Made by a program: the position numbers and the translations under genes | Notes under the pieces: generated by a model | Told to the model about the DNA's origin: nothing | What the model saw: the letters and a program-made list of their open reading frames with translations, nothing else | Databases searched by the model: none | NCBI GenBank assembly: GCA_910592005.1 | Contig: CAJVPP010000977.1 | Span: 1 to 23,933, forward strand | Reading direction: 5' to 3' | From: Funneliformis mosseae | Taxonomy: Eukaryota > Glomeromycota > Glomeromycetes > Glomerales > Glomeraceae | Length of the DNA stretch: 23,933 nucleotides | Shown: positions 9,813 through 21,474 of the stretch, piece by piece | Layout: each line of letters begins with the position of its first letter | How positions within the stretch are numbered: position 1 is the stretch's first letter

Positions 9813-11725
9813 TATTAATCTACTAATTTAAATTTATTTATATATATAAGATATATTATATAATTATAACTTTATTATATTAATTTTAATTGTCAATTTG
9901 TATTACATTACAAAAAATTTGTATATAAAGAAAATTTTTTAAAATTCACAAATTAAGTAACACTTAAATTTAAATACAATATATTAAAAATCTAATTATA
10001 AGCTTTAACTTAAATTAAAATTTTAGTTATATAGTTACTTTAATTATTCAGATATTATGATCTAAAAATTATAAATAAAGTGATACAATAATTATAAAAG
10101 TCACTATATAAATACATTATTTGCCAATAATAATATTTTACAATTTTACCATCTTATTAATTAATTAAGATTATTTAAATAATTATATTATACTGATATT
10201 TACATTTATATAGTATAAATCTAAAAGTATCAAATAGATAAATCATTTTTTTTAATTTCTTTTATAACACATCGAGTTTGTCATTTATATATTAATAGTA
10301 TAGGTAACTTATAACTCCTATTAGTATTACAAGTTAAAATAGTTATAATATGATTTTTTAATTTTTGTACCAAAAATATAGTAATTAAAGTATGTTGATA
10401 GTTTTAAATTCTAAAATAAAGCTAAATGTTAATAAGTTGTAATTTTTATTAATTTTAAACATTATAAAGATTATATATAGAAAAACTAGGGTTTAAAATG
10501 ATTTTTAAATTTTGAGTAAATTCAAAAATATATTATATTACACAATTTTTGATTTATTTTTAGATAAGTATATAATAAAGATTACAAAATTTTATATATT
10601 AAAAATTATGCTTTGAAATAATATTATATTAATTATATTAAAATATTTTCTTGTATCTTAAATTTCTAAAAATTAACTTTAATTATTAAATTTAGAAAAA
10701 TAATTAACATGATAGAATAATTTTACTTGAAATTTGATTATGTTAATATTTTTTATATATCTTTTTTACATTTTTGTTAAATATTATGTCTTTACCTTTT
10801 TATAATTTATTTGTTTTAGAATTAAAGAATATGTTAAATATAAAAATATAATAATATAATAAAAAAATTGATAAAATTTAACATTTTTTAATAATAATCA
10901 ATAAAATTGTAAAAAATCTAAATAATAAAAATATAGATTTATTTCAAAAAATTAGGCTTAAATAGTTTTTATAAGATATTAAATTTAGTAAATTAGATAA
11001 ATAATAATTAAACTTTACTCTTAAAGGTCAATTAATAGTATTTACTTAATTATAATAATAAACAAATTTCAGAAATTTCACAAAATAATTTTTAAAAAAA
11101 ATGCATTAGAATTATTAATATTCTTATAATCAATTTTTTAATATTTATATAAATACTTATTTAAAGATAGTTAGAATTACAAAATATTATTTTAAAACTT
11201 CTATAATAAGATTTTTAAAAAATAGTCTTATTTAACAAATTCATAAAAATACAGAATATATATCACATTTATCATCAAAGTTATACTATAATTATATCTG
11301 AATTAAAAATATTATAAAAATATTTATCTCTAATTATGCACAAATTTATGAATTATCATCTTTTTAAGATATTGGACTAATTTAATAATATTTATTTATT
11401 TAATTTTAATATCATATATATCTATTTATAATATATTCATAGTTATATATTTATAATAATAATTTATGAATTTTTAATTATGTATTATTTTTAAAAATTT
11501 GATATAATCTAATATTATATATAAATTTGAAAAACATAAAACTAATTTATGTAAAATATGCTAATAATTTAAAATACAATTAATTTTAGTAAAAAAAGAC
11601 AATAAGGAATATTTATTTATTACAGAAACTTTAATATTTATAAAGTTTAAACTGATACTAAGCATAATTATTATAATAAAAATATTGAATTGAGTAATAA
11701 TATTATTTATATATATTATGATTAG
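9813..11725. other. AT-rich DNA left of the LINE, no gene seen
   Basis: About 1.9 kb of A/T-dominated sequence with stops in every frame. No transposase motif, RNA gene or host-like exon was recognised on either strand. Confidence 0.5.
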
Positions 11726-11743
11726 ATTCAAAATATCTTTATT
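11726..11743 (+). repeat. Left target-site duplication of the LINE
   Basis: The 18-bp word ATTCAAAATATCTTTATT occurs here and again at 19291-19308, immediately after the A-rich tail. The identity of both copies fixes the limits of the LINE insertion. A few bases of the duplication could be shared with the tail, because the right copy is preceded by As. Confidence 0.93.
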
Positions 11744-11775
11744 AGAAACTCTTTCCGCTGATTCCCAATTTCAAT

Positions 11776-13834
11776 ATGACCAGAAAAAAAAACGGAAATA
11801 ACAATAACAACAACAAGTCTAACAAGACTCGCTCTTCTTCCCCTAACAACGACCAACAGCAACGACCTGCTAAGAAACAGTTTATTGAACTTCCTCAAAC
11901 AACTGAAGCTTCATCTTCAAAAGATATTACAGAAAATGTCACATCTTCTGACATGAAATTTGACACAACGGCTCATTTACGTAGCGACAAAGGAAAAATA
12001 CCAGAAACTTCCTCATCTTCTTCAAAAGCCCTGATAGATATCAACCAAGCTTTTGACGCTACTGAAAACGATCTTGATAACGACAAAAATAAAGCAAGTG
12101 GTATTCACCTTGAATGAGAAATGGAAGCCCCAATCTATTTTGCCTACTGCGTCGCTGAACGCTTCTTCCCAGCCAAAACTAATTGAGAAAAACAAAATGA
12201 GGCGTGCGACATATTTGCATCACATTATGCCTCTTTCATTAGTGCATCAGTACGCATTCACCCCGACGACCCTAATAAAAAAATTGTCTGAATTGGTTTT
12301 ACCTCGTGCGATGAAGCCAATCATACAGTCACCCTCAAAATTTCTTGTTTGGACAATAACACATTTTCACCCCTGATCACCAAACCAGCCGCAAATACAT
12401 TCCAGATTTGTCGATCAGAGTAACTGAGATCCTGATCTCTACTACAGAATCAAACTTGAGATCTACATTTTCCTTTTTTGGGAAGATCACTAAATGTACA
12501 ATGTCTACCAAAAACTTATGGCAACAAGCTACTATTACTTTTGAAGAAAATACTGACATGACCATCCTGAAAAAACTTAACAGCTACTTCGTCCTAATAG
12601 ACCTTATCCGAGTTCATCCTTATACAATGTCGAATGAAGATGTCAGGAAAAAATCCCAATTTTCCCTTAAACTCATGAACCTACCTCTCGATACCAACGG
12701 CCGCTACCTTATCTTGATTGGTAATGCAATTGAGGCTATAGTCTGGGTTATCCCTAAATCACGTGCCAACTACCGCAACCTGCAATATGCTATCTTCTAC
12801 TTCAAAGACAAAGAGACAATAGATGCTGCTAAAAATGGAGAGATTTTCTATCTTGATAGAAAAAGACTGATCTGGGCTGACCCGAATTCAAAGCTTTGCT
12901 TCATCTGCCAAACACCTGGTCACCAATCGCAAAATTGCCATAAAAAACGATCATCCCCTGAGGATCAGCAAACACAACAACTTTACCAAAAATTCCAACT
13001 AGCACAATTCCGCAACTATCGGGTTCCTATTTATAAATCCAAACCATCTAATCCTAACAATTCGACATCATATACAACGAATCAAACCAACAATGATACT
13101 TCAAAACAAAATAACAACTCAAAAAATCAAAATACAATTCCTAATCCGACAAATGCTACTCCCAAACAGCCAACCAACAAGCCAAATCCCCCTCCTATTT
13201 TTCAGTTTAACAAACCCAAGCAACCAGTTAACAACAAGGGTGAGAAAACTCTGGATGCAAGTATCTATGCTCACAGCTCTTGGGCGGTGACTATGAACAC
13301 AATTACAATTACCGCAATCCTAAAGACAACAATGGACAGAACGAGCAACCTGATATGCTCACCAAAATTTCAAACCAACTTGAAATCATTGCGGGCCAGT
13401 TAGCCAAGATAGATAGTGACATATACTGCACCATTGAAAGAATTGTAGCTATCAAATCAGTTCTTAATATTGACACACTTTTACCCCACCAGGCTGAACT
13501 CCTAAATAAACATTTTAATGAAGAGGGCATGGAAACTGAAGAAGAACATGAATTTGTAGTTGGCCTTAACATCAAAGATAATATAGTTAAAAAACAAGCT
13601 ATTGAAATCACCTATCTCAAAGAAGAAAATGCTCTATTAAAAACCAGTTTGAAAGACAACTTTTCCAAATTAAACAACGCAAGTTTGGCTATCGCGAACA
13701 TGCAACGTCTTCTTCAAACTCAACTCAAAATTGATCCCAATGCATTTATTGATATAGCTGAGGTGACCCTACCCTTCAGCTATACCAAAGATGTAAATGG
13801 AATTTTTGCCCTGCTCTTACCTAAATACCTTTAA
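11776..13834 (+). pseudogene. LINE ORF1, gag-like RNA-binding protein (broken)
   Basis: Translation begins at ATG 11776 with a polar Asn/Ser-rich segment. The same frame continues past TGA codons at 12115, 12184 and 12289, which by context may be former Trp or Arg codons, through FAYCVAERFFPAK and IHPDDPNKKIV. It shifts near 12400 into the frame reading SIRVTEILISTTESNLRSTF, an RRM-like fold (about 12410-12610) followed by a second RRM-like region (12660-12880). A CCHC knuckle, CFICQTPGHQSQNC, follows at 12897-12938. After an Asn/Pro/Gln-rich linker, a second shift near 13283 enters a frame with a coiled-coil-like Glu/Lys/Leu-rich tail ending at TAA 13832-13834. The role known for such proteins is to coat the element's RNA in a particle. 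Some shifts could be sequencing errors, but the multiple stops argue for real decay. Confidence 0.85.
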
Positions 13835-16800
13835 TGATTAGTACAATAAAAATAATAATAGAGCTAGCCCTAGTAGCTCAAATAATACGAATACAATTAA
13901 TCCTTTTAACAACAAGTTAGAAAACCCTTTGATCAATAACTTTTCTCGTATTAATATCGCAACTCACAATGTTCGTTCTTTTCTCCAATCGCATAAATAA
14001 CAAGCACTAATTAACCACTACAATTTTGACAAATTAGACATCATTGGCATTCAAAAAACAAATTTCAAGTCAAACAACGATGTCCTCAGTTTTAAGAACT
14101 CGACCTTATCTCAATATACTTCTTTTTTAATTTCGAAGATACTCAAACATCTGGTACAGGTGTCGGACTTTTAATCAACAAACGTCTCGCTGATCACATT
14201 TATAAACATAATGGAAAATATAGTCGCATAATTTTCGTAGACTTCCAATTTCGAAATAAGTTTCGTATCCGCCTTATCAACTGTTACATTTCAAGTTCAA
14301 ACAAAATCCTGCGTAAACAAATATACAACGACACAATCAAACTGATCGTTGAAGCAAAAAGCTTGAATATAGAAATAATTTTACTAAAAGATTTTAACGC
14401 AGTGCCCGATAGACCCAGCAATATGTTTCATGCTAACTTGTTCTTCTCACAGTTAGACAAATTACAGTTCTTTAACGTTTTTGACCTTATCCATGATAAC
14501 GCCAACCAATTTTTTCCCTCCTTTTTCTACTCGGCTAGATACCAACCAACAAGAATTGATCATATTTACTGCTCTTCACTTGTAGCTGCAGGTATCAATT
14601 TCACTGACACAATCGCAGTTGACTCACATGTCTCAGATCACTCGATCGTTTTCATCAATATAAGTATCGTTGAAATAAACGTATTAGCCAAAACCAAAAA
14701 CCAAATTAAGAAGAAAACTTACCAATTCGACCAAATGGACGACGCTTACGTTAATAGCTGCTAACTAACTAACCTTTCTCCAGAAAAATTGCAATCAAAA
14801 AATGCCTTGAATTTCTTTTGAGACCTTATCCAAGGATGCATTATTAAAGCTGCAGACAAATGTATCCCCATATGACACTCTTCAGCCTATTCAAGAGACT
14901 TATATCCTCGTCTATTAAAAAATATGTATAAACAACTGGTAGCCATTCAGAAATTACAACGTCTTACCAAACAAGACCTCTGCACATATGCTGTTCTGAA
15001 AAATTGGATGATCATCTATCAACAAGCATTTCCACTGATTCTACACTATCAACTTCTTTGGCCTACCGTTATTTCACCAACACTATAAGACCTGGAAAAA
15101 GCCCAACCTTTTCTCTCTGATCTATATAAAGTTCACATGACTGCAATCAAACTCGAGGAAGATAAAAATAAATCTAAACAAATCAAGGCTGCGTTCAAAC
15201 ATCGCTGCGATAACTTTCATGATGACCAATCTAGAATGTTTGACTCTATCCTTGGTAGAAAACGTCACACCATAGTTCTTGATCGATGCCTAGATAATTC
15301 AACCAACAACTTTGACCTTTTAACAATGGAAGACGAAGTCAAAAGAGAAACTAATCGACATTTTCAACAAACCACAGGTACACATCACCATTTCGTCGAA
15401 CTCACTGACAATTGGAAACCTTGGTATAAACCACTTTTCTCCATCAATGAATCAATATACGATCACCTCATAGACCCACTGAAAGAAGACGAATGGTATC
15501 AACTCCTCAAAACGCTACCTAATGATAAAGCGCCCGGCCCTTTCAAAGTCTCAAATAAAATGCTAAAACATTTAGGTCCTAAAACAAACAAAGTTTTTTG
15601 GATGTTAGCCTACGCATGCTTGACATTGTCCTGCATGCCTGATCGATAGAACCTTGTCTTCGTATACCCCATTCCCAAACCAAAACCCTGGGAATACAAC
15701 CTCAACAACATTCACCCGATAACTTTACTGGAATGCCCACGCAAAGTGTTAGTCAAACTGATTAATAAACAACTATTGGATATGTTATCCAAGAAGAATG
15801 CCTTAAAAGGTCACAATTTCGCTGGTTTACCTTTCCGCTCCACATTTGAACTAATCCATATAATAGATAACATCAAATACGATCATCTTTCAAATAAAGA
15901 AAAAGATCTTTGGATTTTATTTTAGGACATGTCCAAGGCCTATGATCGTGTAAACCTCACCATGCTCCTGTGGGTACTCAACCGTCTTAAACTCCCTAAT
16001 GTATTTCTTAAATTCGTCACCTCACTTTTTTCTAACTGTTATAATCAGATCTTTACCGCGCACGGTAACACTGATTTTTATCCCATTTTTTCAGGAATCG
16101 ATCAAGGAGAAATTATTTCTCCAATTCTGTGATGTATATACTATGATCCCCTTCTTTATCGCATCCAAAATACCTCGCTTGGCTATAACTTATCGGCAGA
16201 ATGGTGTCCCAATGTCAATTTTTCAACTAAATTCTCAATATCAACCAACATTTCCACACTTGTATATATGGATGATACGCTCTGGATTAGTAAATCCAAA
16301 GAAGATTTAGAATCAATCTTTTCTATAACAGATGACTTCTACTAACTCAACAGTATACTCGTCAATTGGGATAAGTCTGTCCTGCTCACCTCCATTCCTA
16401 TCGCACAACTGGTACACTTCAAACTTACATACAACGAAGAATGGATTAAACCCTTAGACTTAAAAACGTCTACTCGATATTTAGGTATTTGGATCTCACT
16501 AATTCCTAATAGCTCTTTTATTCGCTAATAAGTTTATAATGAGGTAGCAGCTGCTGCTGCAACTATGAAAAAAATATATCACTGACAAACAACTTAAAAT
16601 TGTTTTTAATTCAATCTTATTACCACGTATTTTATATCGTTCACAATTAACTTTCTTGATTACAAATTTTGCGACAGAATAATGGGAACATACCAGAAGA
16701 TTTTTAGATCAGTCATAAATATGACCAAAAGCACACTGTCAGCTGTCATCTACTCCTCGATGTTTTACAACGTTACACATTTATTCTCAGCTCAACTTCA

Positions 16801-19134
16801 AGCGAAAATTGCTAATTTTACTAAAATGATCAATGACAAAGGCCTCTTAGGTAATATTGCGTTAATTCGTAGCCGTCAACTTCAAATTAATGAATGGCTT
16901 GTTCAATCACCACTTGCTTATTGGCCATATGACGCATCTTACAAATTTAAAAACTGGTGGTCTGCATTATTATTGAACCTGAAATCATTCGATATTACAA
17001 TTACCAACAGTCAAACAACAGATAACGTCATAATAGGAGGTTATATACCCCTATTTGATATATATGGCCGTGCATTATATAGAAAACATGCTGATAAACT
17101 ACGAAAAAAAAACCTAATGTTTATTGATCAGATAACTACTTCAGATGGTTTAGCTCTCTTCATCTTACCAGATCTCAAATTTTCCACAGCTGCACTTCAC
17201 CTCCCAAAACCACTAACATGGTTCATAGACCTTCAGAATTTGATATTAAACAACAATTCTAATAGAAACATCCCACCACAATACCAACATCCTCATAATA
17301 ATATCATTCGTACTAGACCCCCAGTTCATATCAAAAGTACGACCCACTTTACAGTAGGATGGCACTTACCTTCTAACTCGTCAATAGTTGGTAAAGTGCT
17401 TAAGATAGACTCAAACATTGTACATATATAACACTTTCACTTTCAAGCGGAACCTTCTTGGAAATCTGTCCTCATCGCTTGTAATAGCTGCTCTATGAAC
17501 GACAATATCACTTTCATACCTTCCAATATAAGAAACAAAAATTATTCATGCTTCGTTAAATTAGCGCTACCCTTATGTTCAATTTTACATGCATTCCTCA
17601 CACATAACCTTGGTTATCTTTGTCCCCTTTTCCCTTATATGATCTTTGAAATGCTCTTTTTAATTTTAAAATTCACACAGATCCCACCTTTAATATTGAA
17701 CCTTCTATACCTCCTATTAATGTTGTCTCATCGAAAATTTTTACTTCTGAGATAGCTACTCAATTAGATAGTCTTTTGCTTCAGTTCTCACAATCAACTA
17801 ACCTTTCATTTTATACTGACAGTTCTCTCTTTAATTTAGGTACTTCTTCATCCCGTATAGGGATTGCCTAGTTATAAGTCGATCCATCAGCACCTCTTCA
17901 TTCCTTTAATGCTTCTATTACACTTTCTTAATCTTCTTCCTCTCTAGCCGAATTAGTAGTGGTTCTAGCTGCAATTCATGTTTCACCCCAACTCCATTAT
18001 TTACATTTTCACAGATTCATTAGTCACCATAGCCTCCTATTCAAAAATAAATTATTTTCTTTCTTGCGCCTCCACATACAACCCTATTTTCAAAGCTTCA
18101 AATTATCCTATTTGATGTTCTCTCTTCCGCCAGCTCAAAGAGAAAAATATAGACATCACTTTTTATAAAGTCAAAGCTCATGCTGATAACCACCATAATA
18201 ATGAAGTTGACCGACTCACTAAAGAAATAAGTCCACTCACAATTCTAGTACAGTCAAAATTAGGTTTTGACTATACTCTCCATTATAACGACCAGATTAT
18301 TCTGACGCCTCCACGACATCTTATCAAAGACATCCTCAACTCTATTGACTTTTACAACATTCAACTACTTCCACATTTTAAAAATACTCAACACTAGAGG
18401 TAGACTGGATAAATACTGCCTTCGTACTTAATGATAATGAAAGTGACTCAGTCACATCCTATAAGGCTTCCTCTATATGAAAATTCAAAGTCAAACTTCT
18501 GCTTGAACTCCTCCCTTCACTTGAGGTACTCAAAATGCGTCACCCCAAGCTATATGATCCGTCATGACCCTGCCCTAAATGCCGTACTAGCTTAGAGAAT
18601 TTTGATTATATCTGGTTTTGCCAACATACTACACAGCAAGTCAACGACATTTTATTAGATACTATCGCCTTCCTCTCTCAGCATTTGTCTGAACTCAATC
18701 AACAATTTGATATAGCAAGCATCATTTCAATGGATATTTGGAACCTTGATCCTACACACTCCTCTTTTAATTTCATTGACTTTATAAAAGGCATAGTTCC
18801 ATCCTTGCTTACAATGAAACTACATCAAATAGTAAATAATAAGTCACTCGTCTGTGGTCTACTTTCCTCAACATACTACTTCACTCATGAAAAAATCAAA
18901 GCTCTTTGGCTCGATCGATGTGCCACCCTAAAAAGATTTGAAAATAAACATAACTTGTCTCTCAAGGATCGAAAAGAAAATACTGTATCAACTGATTTTC
19001 CTGACTCCACCCCTCACGTCTTTACCATTCCTCCCTACTTTCATAATTCATTCCTCTTTGGATCACATTGGTCAAATTTTTGGAACGGTAGTAACCAGGT
19101 CCCCATACTGGATGGTAAAATCTATCTTAATTAG
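13834..19134 (+). pseudogene. LINE ORF2: endonuclease, reverse transcriptase, RNase H, Cys/His tail (broken)
   Basis: The ATG at 13834 overlaps the ORF1 stop; a one-base slip in the A run near 13846-13852 is needed to reach the endonuclease frame. Endonuclease (about 13950-14690): THNVRSF, IIGIQKT with Lys where the catalytic Glu is expected (codon 14055-14057), KDFNAV, TRIDHIY, SDHS. Reverse transcriptase (about 15500-16500): KAPGPFKVSNKML, DMSKAYDRV with the first Asp, GIDQGEIISPIL, and VYMDD with the Asp pair. RNase H: FYTDSS (Asp 17818), LAELVV (Glu 17950), FTDSL (Asp 18014), KVKAHAD and EVDRL (Asp 18209). A C-x2-C-x12-C-x-H module follows at 18571-18627. Stops include 13998, 14762, 14819, 14873, 15647, 15923, 16130, 16343, 16526, 17869, 17875 and 18565; frameshifts lie near 14127, 16560, 16680, 18005 and 18390. 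The catalytic residues of RT and RNase H survive, but no protein of full length can be made. Confidence 0.88.
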
Positions 19135-19244
19135 TTTAGGGTAGGTTAGTCTAGAACGGTGTAAGGTTGATTTGATTTAGTTACTAGATAGAAATTTTTG
19201 TACTCTCTCATTTGTAATTTGTAAATTTTCTTTACTTTATTTTT

Positions 19245-19290
19245 AATAAAGATTATGTAAAGCTACCACACGTTAAAATAAAAAAAAAAA
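19245..19290 (+). terminator. Polyadenylation signal and A-rich 3' tail of the LINE
   Basis: AATAAA at 19245-19250 lies about 25 bp before the A-rich run (19275-19290) that directly abuts the right target-site duplication. This is the expected 3' end of a reverse-transcribed polyadenylated RNA. Confidence 0.75.
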
Positions 19291-19308
19291 ATTCAAAATA
19301 TCTTTATT
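19291..19308 (+). repeat. Right target-site duplication of the LINE
   Basis: Exact copy of the 18-bp word at 11726-11743, directly following the A-rich tail. Confidence 0.93.
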
Positions 19309-19399
19309 TCTCATTTATCTTAATAAATAGATACAACTTATTTTAAAACAGTTTTTTACTACTCATATTTTTGATATTTATAATACTAGCAATATAAAT

Positions 19400-19515
19400 A
19401 GACAATTTAATTTTATTATTAAAGAAAATGAATTTTCTGTAAAAATAGCAAAAAGAGTTAATAATACTCTTAACATAATATTTTATTCACTTAATAAATT
19501 TAAAAAATTAAAAAA
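19400..19515 (+). pseudogene. Helix-turn-helix remnant, probably from a transposase N terminus
   Basis: One plus-strand frame reads IIKENEFSVKIAKRVNNTL followed by NKFKKL. This fits the pattern I-K-E-N-G-x-S-V-R-E-I-A-K-R-x-x-V-S of the first HTH in Tc1/mariner-type transposases. It lies about 100 bp to the right of the LINE insertion and no catalytic region follows that I can read. Because the DNA is AT-rich, Lys/Ile/Asn-rich peptides arise easily, so this is a tentative call. Confidence 0.4.
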
Positions 19516-20400
19516 AAAGCTTTTTAAAATCACATATAATAATTGTGATGAACAAAACAAAAATAATCTTTTTTATAATTTTAGCTTTGGTTAATAATAA
19601 TAAAATAGTTTAATAAAATAAAATAAAATTTCATGATTTTAAGATATACTTAGTTGTATATAATAAATTTTTTAGAAATTTTAAAAAATTTTATTATAAA
19701 AATAAAATTAATATAGTAAATAAAATTGAATAGATAATTAATATATTTATAACTGTAAATGAAGTAGTAAAATATAATAAAAGATTAGATTAAATTTGAT
19801 ATAATTTTATATCATGTCTTTTATTACATTTTAAAGGACTTTTAGATATAATCAAATATTATTATTTTCAATTTTCTAAATCAAAATTATAAAAGATTTA
19901 TTATTTTAAAAAATTAGAAGGTAAAAAATTTCTATTTGTTCTTCTTTTAAATAATAATTATAATTTCAATTAATTTTATTTGATTTTTAATATTTAATCT
20001 TTAATACTAAAATGTCAATAGTATTTGTATAATAAAATTTATTAGTATATTAATGAAGAATTTAAAGATATTTTATATCTTTTTTTTTACTAGTAATAAT
20101 AAAGATATTTAGATATTTTTATATATAAAACATTTTTAGTCTTTAATAAATTTTATTAAAAAGTTTAATAAATAAAATTTAAAAATGATAATTTATTTAT
20201 TTATGTTATATATTAGATATTAATTTATATTAACTGATAGTTGATATATATCAGATGATTAATGCTGACTAAATCTTTTTAAAGTATTATAAAATCAGCT
20301 TAAGTTAGATTTATAATTTAGATAAGTTAGTATTTAACGTAAATTCTTATCTGATATATAACATATATGTGAACAATAATTTAGTATATTAAAAAAATAT
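19516..20400. other. AT-rich spacer, no gene seen
   Basis: A/T-dominated sequence with no readable protein motif. A short inverted pair of the type GATATATATCAGAT / ATCTGATATATAAC occurs between about 20240 and 20360, compatible with the edge of a small decayed element, but its limits could not be set. Confidence 0.4.
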
Positions 20401-20489
20401 TCTGAAAAAGATTTAACCAACATTATTCTTATAAAAAATAAATAAATAAATAAAAATTATAAAAAAAAAATAATTTTAAAAAAAATATT

Positions 20490-21470
20490 AGAATTTTCTC
20501 TAATTAGATCAATTTAAGGATTCTAATGCCTATAAAAAGTAATTTTTAATTTATTTAATTTATTAATTTAATTAAATAAAAAAATATTTATCTTTTTCTC
20601 TTTATAGAATTTACTCCTAATCTGATTATTTTAATATCTATAAAAAGGAAATAAATAAGTAAATTATTAAATTTTTAATTTATTAATTTAATTAATTAAA
20701 AAAAATTTACTTTTTCTTTTATAGGATTCATCTCTGATTTGGTTAAATCAAAGTTTCTAACATTTACAAAATGAAAAAAAATAAGTAAATAATTATTAAT
20801 TTGTTTAAATTAATTAATTTATTAATTTATTAATGTTTACCTTTCTTCTTTATATTATTTACTTCTGATCTGATTAATCCAATACCTATAAAAAAAAAAA
20901 GGTAAATAAATTATTAATTTGTTTAATTTATTAATTTAATTAAATAAAAAAAAATTATCTTTTTCTTTTTATAAAATTTACCTCTGATCTGATTAATTCA
21001 ATATTTACAAAAAAGAAAAAGATAAATAAATTATTAATTTGTTTAATTTATTAATTTAATTAAATAAAAAAAATTATCTTTTTTTTTTATAGGATTCACC
21101 TCTGATTTGATTAATCTAATACCTACAAAAAGAAAAAAGGTAAGTAAATTATTAATTTGTTTAATTTATTAATTTAATTAAATAAAAAAATATTTATTCT
21201 TTTTATAGAATTCAATCTAATTTGATCAAACCAAAGGTTTTTAGCATTTATAAAATAAAAAGTGATAAGTAAATTATTAAATTATTAATTAAAATAATTT
21301 ATTAATTTATTTTTTTATAGAATTGCCTTTGATTTAACTAATCTAAAATTCTAGTACTTACAAAAAAGAATAAGGTAAATAATTACTAATATATTAATTT
21401 AATTAACTAAAAAAATTTATCTTCTATAGGACTTATTTTTGATTCTATAAAGAAAAAAAAAGTAAGTATT
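20490..21470 (+). repeat. Nine-copy tandem array of mini-exon-like units, period about 109-130 bp
   Basis: Each unit has a core of about 46-60 bp and a low-complexity linker containing TTAATTTATTAATTTAATTA. The cores start near 20492, 20608, 20725, 20856, 20975, 21093, 21209, 21321 and 21430. Nearly every core is preceded by a pyrimidine tract plus TATAG or TTAG and followed by GTAAGT, GTAAAT or GTAATT, that is, by sequences that look like a splice acceptor and donor; copies 4 and 5 have lost the acceptor and copy 5 the donor. The best core (21093-21139) has one open frame, FTSDLINLIPTKRKK; other cores give related peptides such as FTSDLINSIFTKKK and FISDLVKS. Two subtypes differ by about 9 bp in the middle. 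The linkers are about 60-80 bp, the size of introns here. A last core (21430-21461) is truncated, and a possible degenerate copy precedes the array near 20402-20440. No leader or constant exon was found nearby. It may be a dead exon array or simply a tandem repeat. Confidence 0.7.
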
Positions 21471-21474
21471 TTAA

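Larger units (their letters stand above)
11744..19290 (+). mobile_element. Full-length but inactivated LINE (APE endonuclease, RT, RNase H)
   Basis: A 7.5-kb non-LTR retrotransposon inserted whole, shown by an exact 18-bp target-site duplication and a 3' A-rich tail (about 19275-19290). The order is a 32-bp leader, ORF1 (11776-13834), a TAATG junction at 13832-13836, ORF2 (13834-19134), and a 3' UTR of about 140 bp with AATAAA at 19245-19250. Its base composition is clearly higher in C and G than the flanks, so it stands out as a recent arrival. APE-type endonuclease plus RNase H places it among I/Tad-like LINEs, the usual fungal type. Both ORFs are interrupted, so it cannot move by itself. 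Target-primed reverse transcription explains the full-length insertion and the tail. Confidence 0.93.

Noticed and set aside
12053..12376. 107-codon frame inside LINE ORF1
   Set aside because: The overlapping frame gives better protein (FAYCVAERFFPAK, IHPDDPNKKIV) despite stops, so this one is a shadow.
13309..13611. 100-codon minus-strand frame
   Set aside because: Antisense shadow of the coiled-coil-like end of LINE ORF1.
20436..20458. AAAT microsatellite
   Set aside because: Only four to five units; ordinary in this composition.
20490..21470. CRISPR-like array
   Set aside because: The repeated cores and linkers are both similar from copy to copy, lengths vary, and there are no unique spacers; the DNA is eukaryotic.
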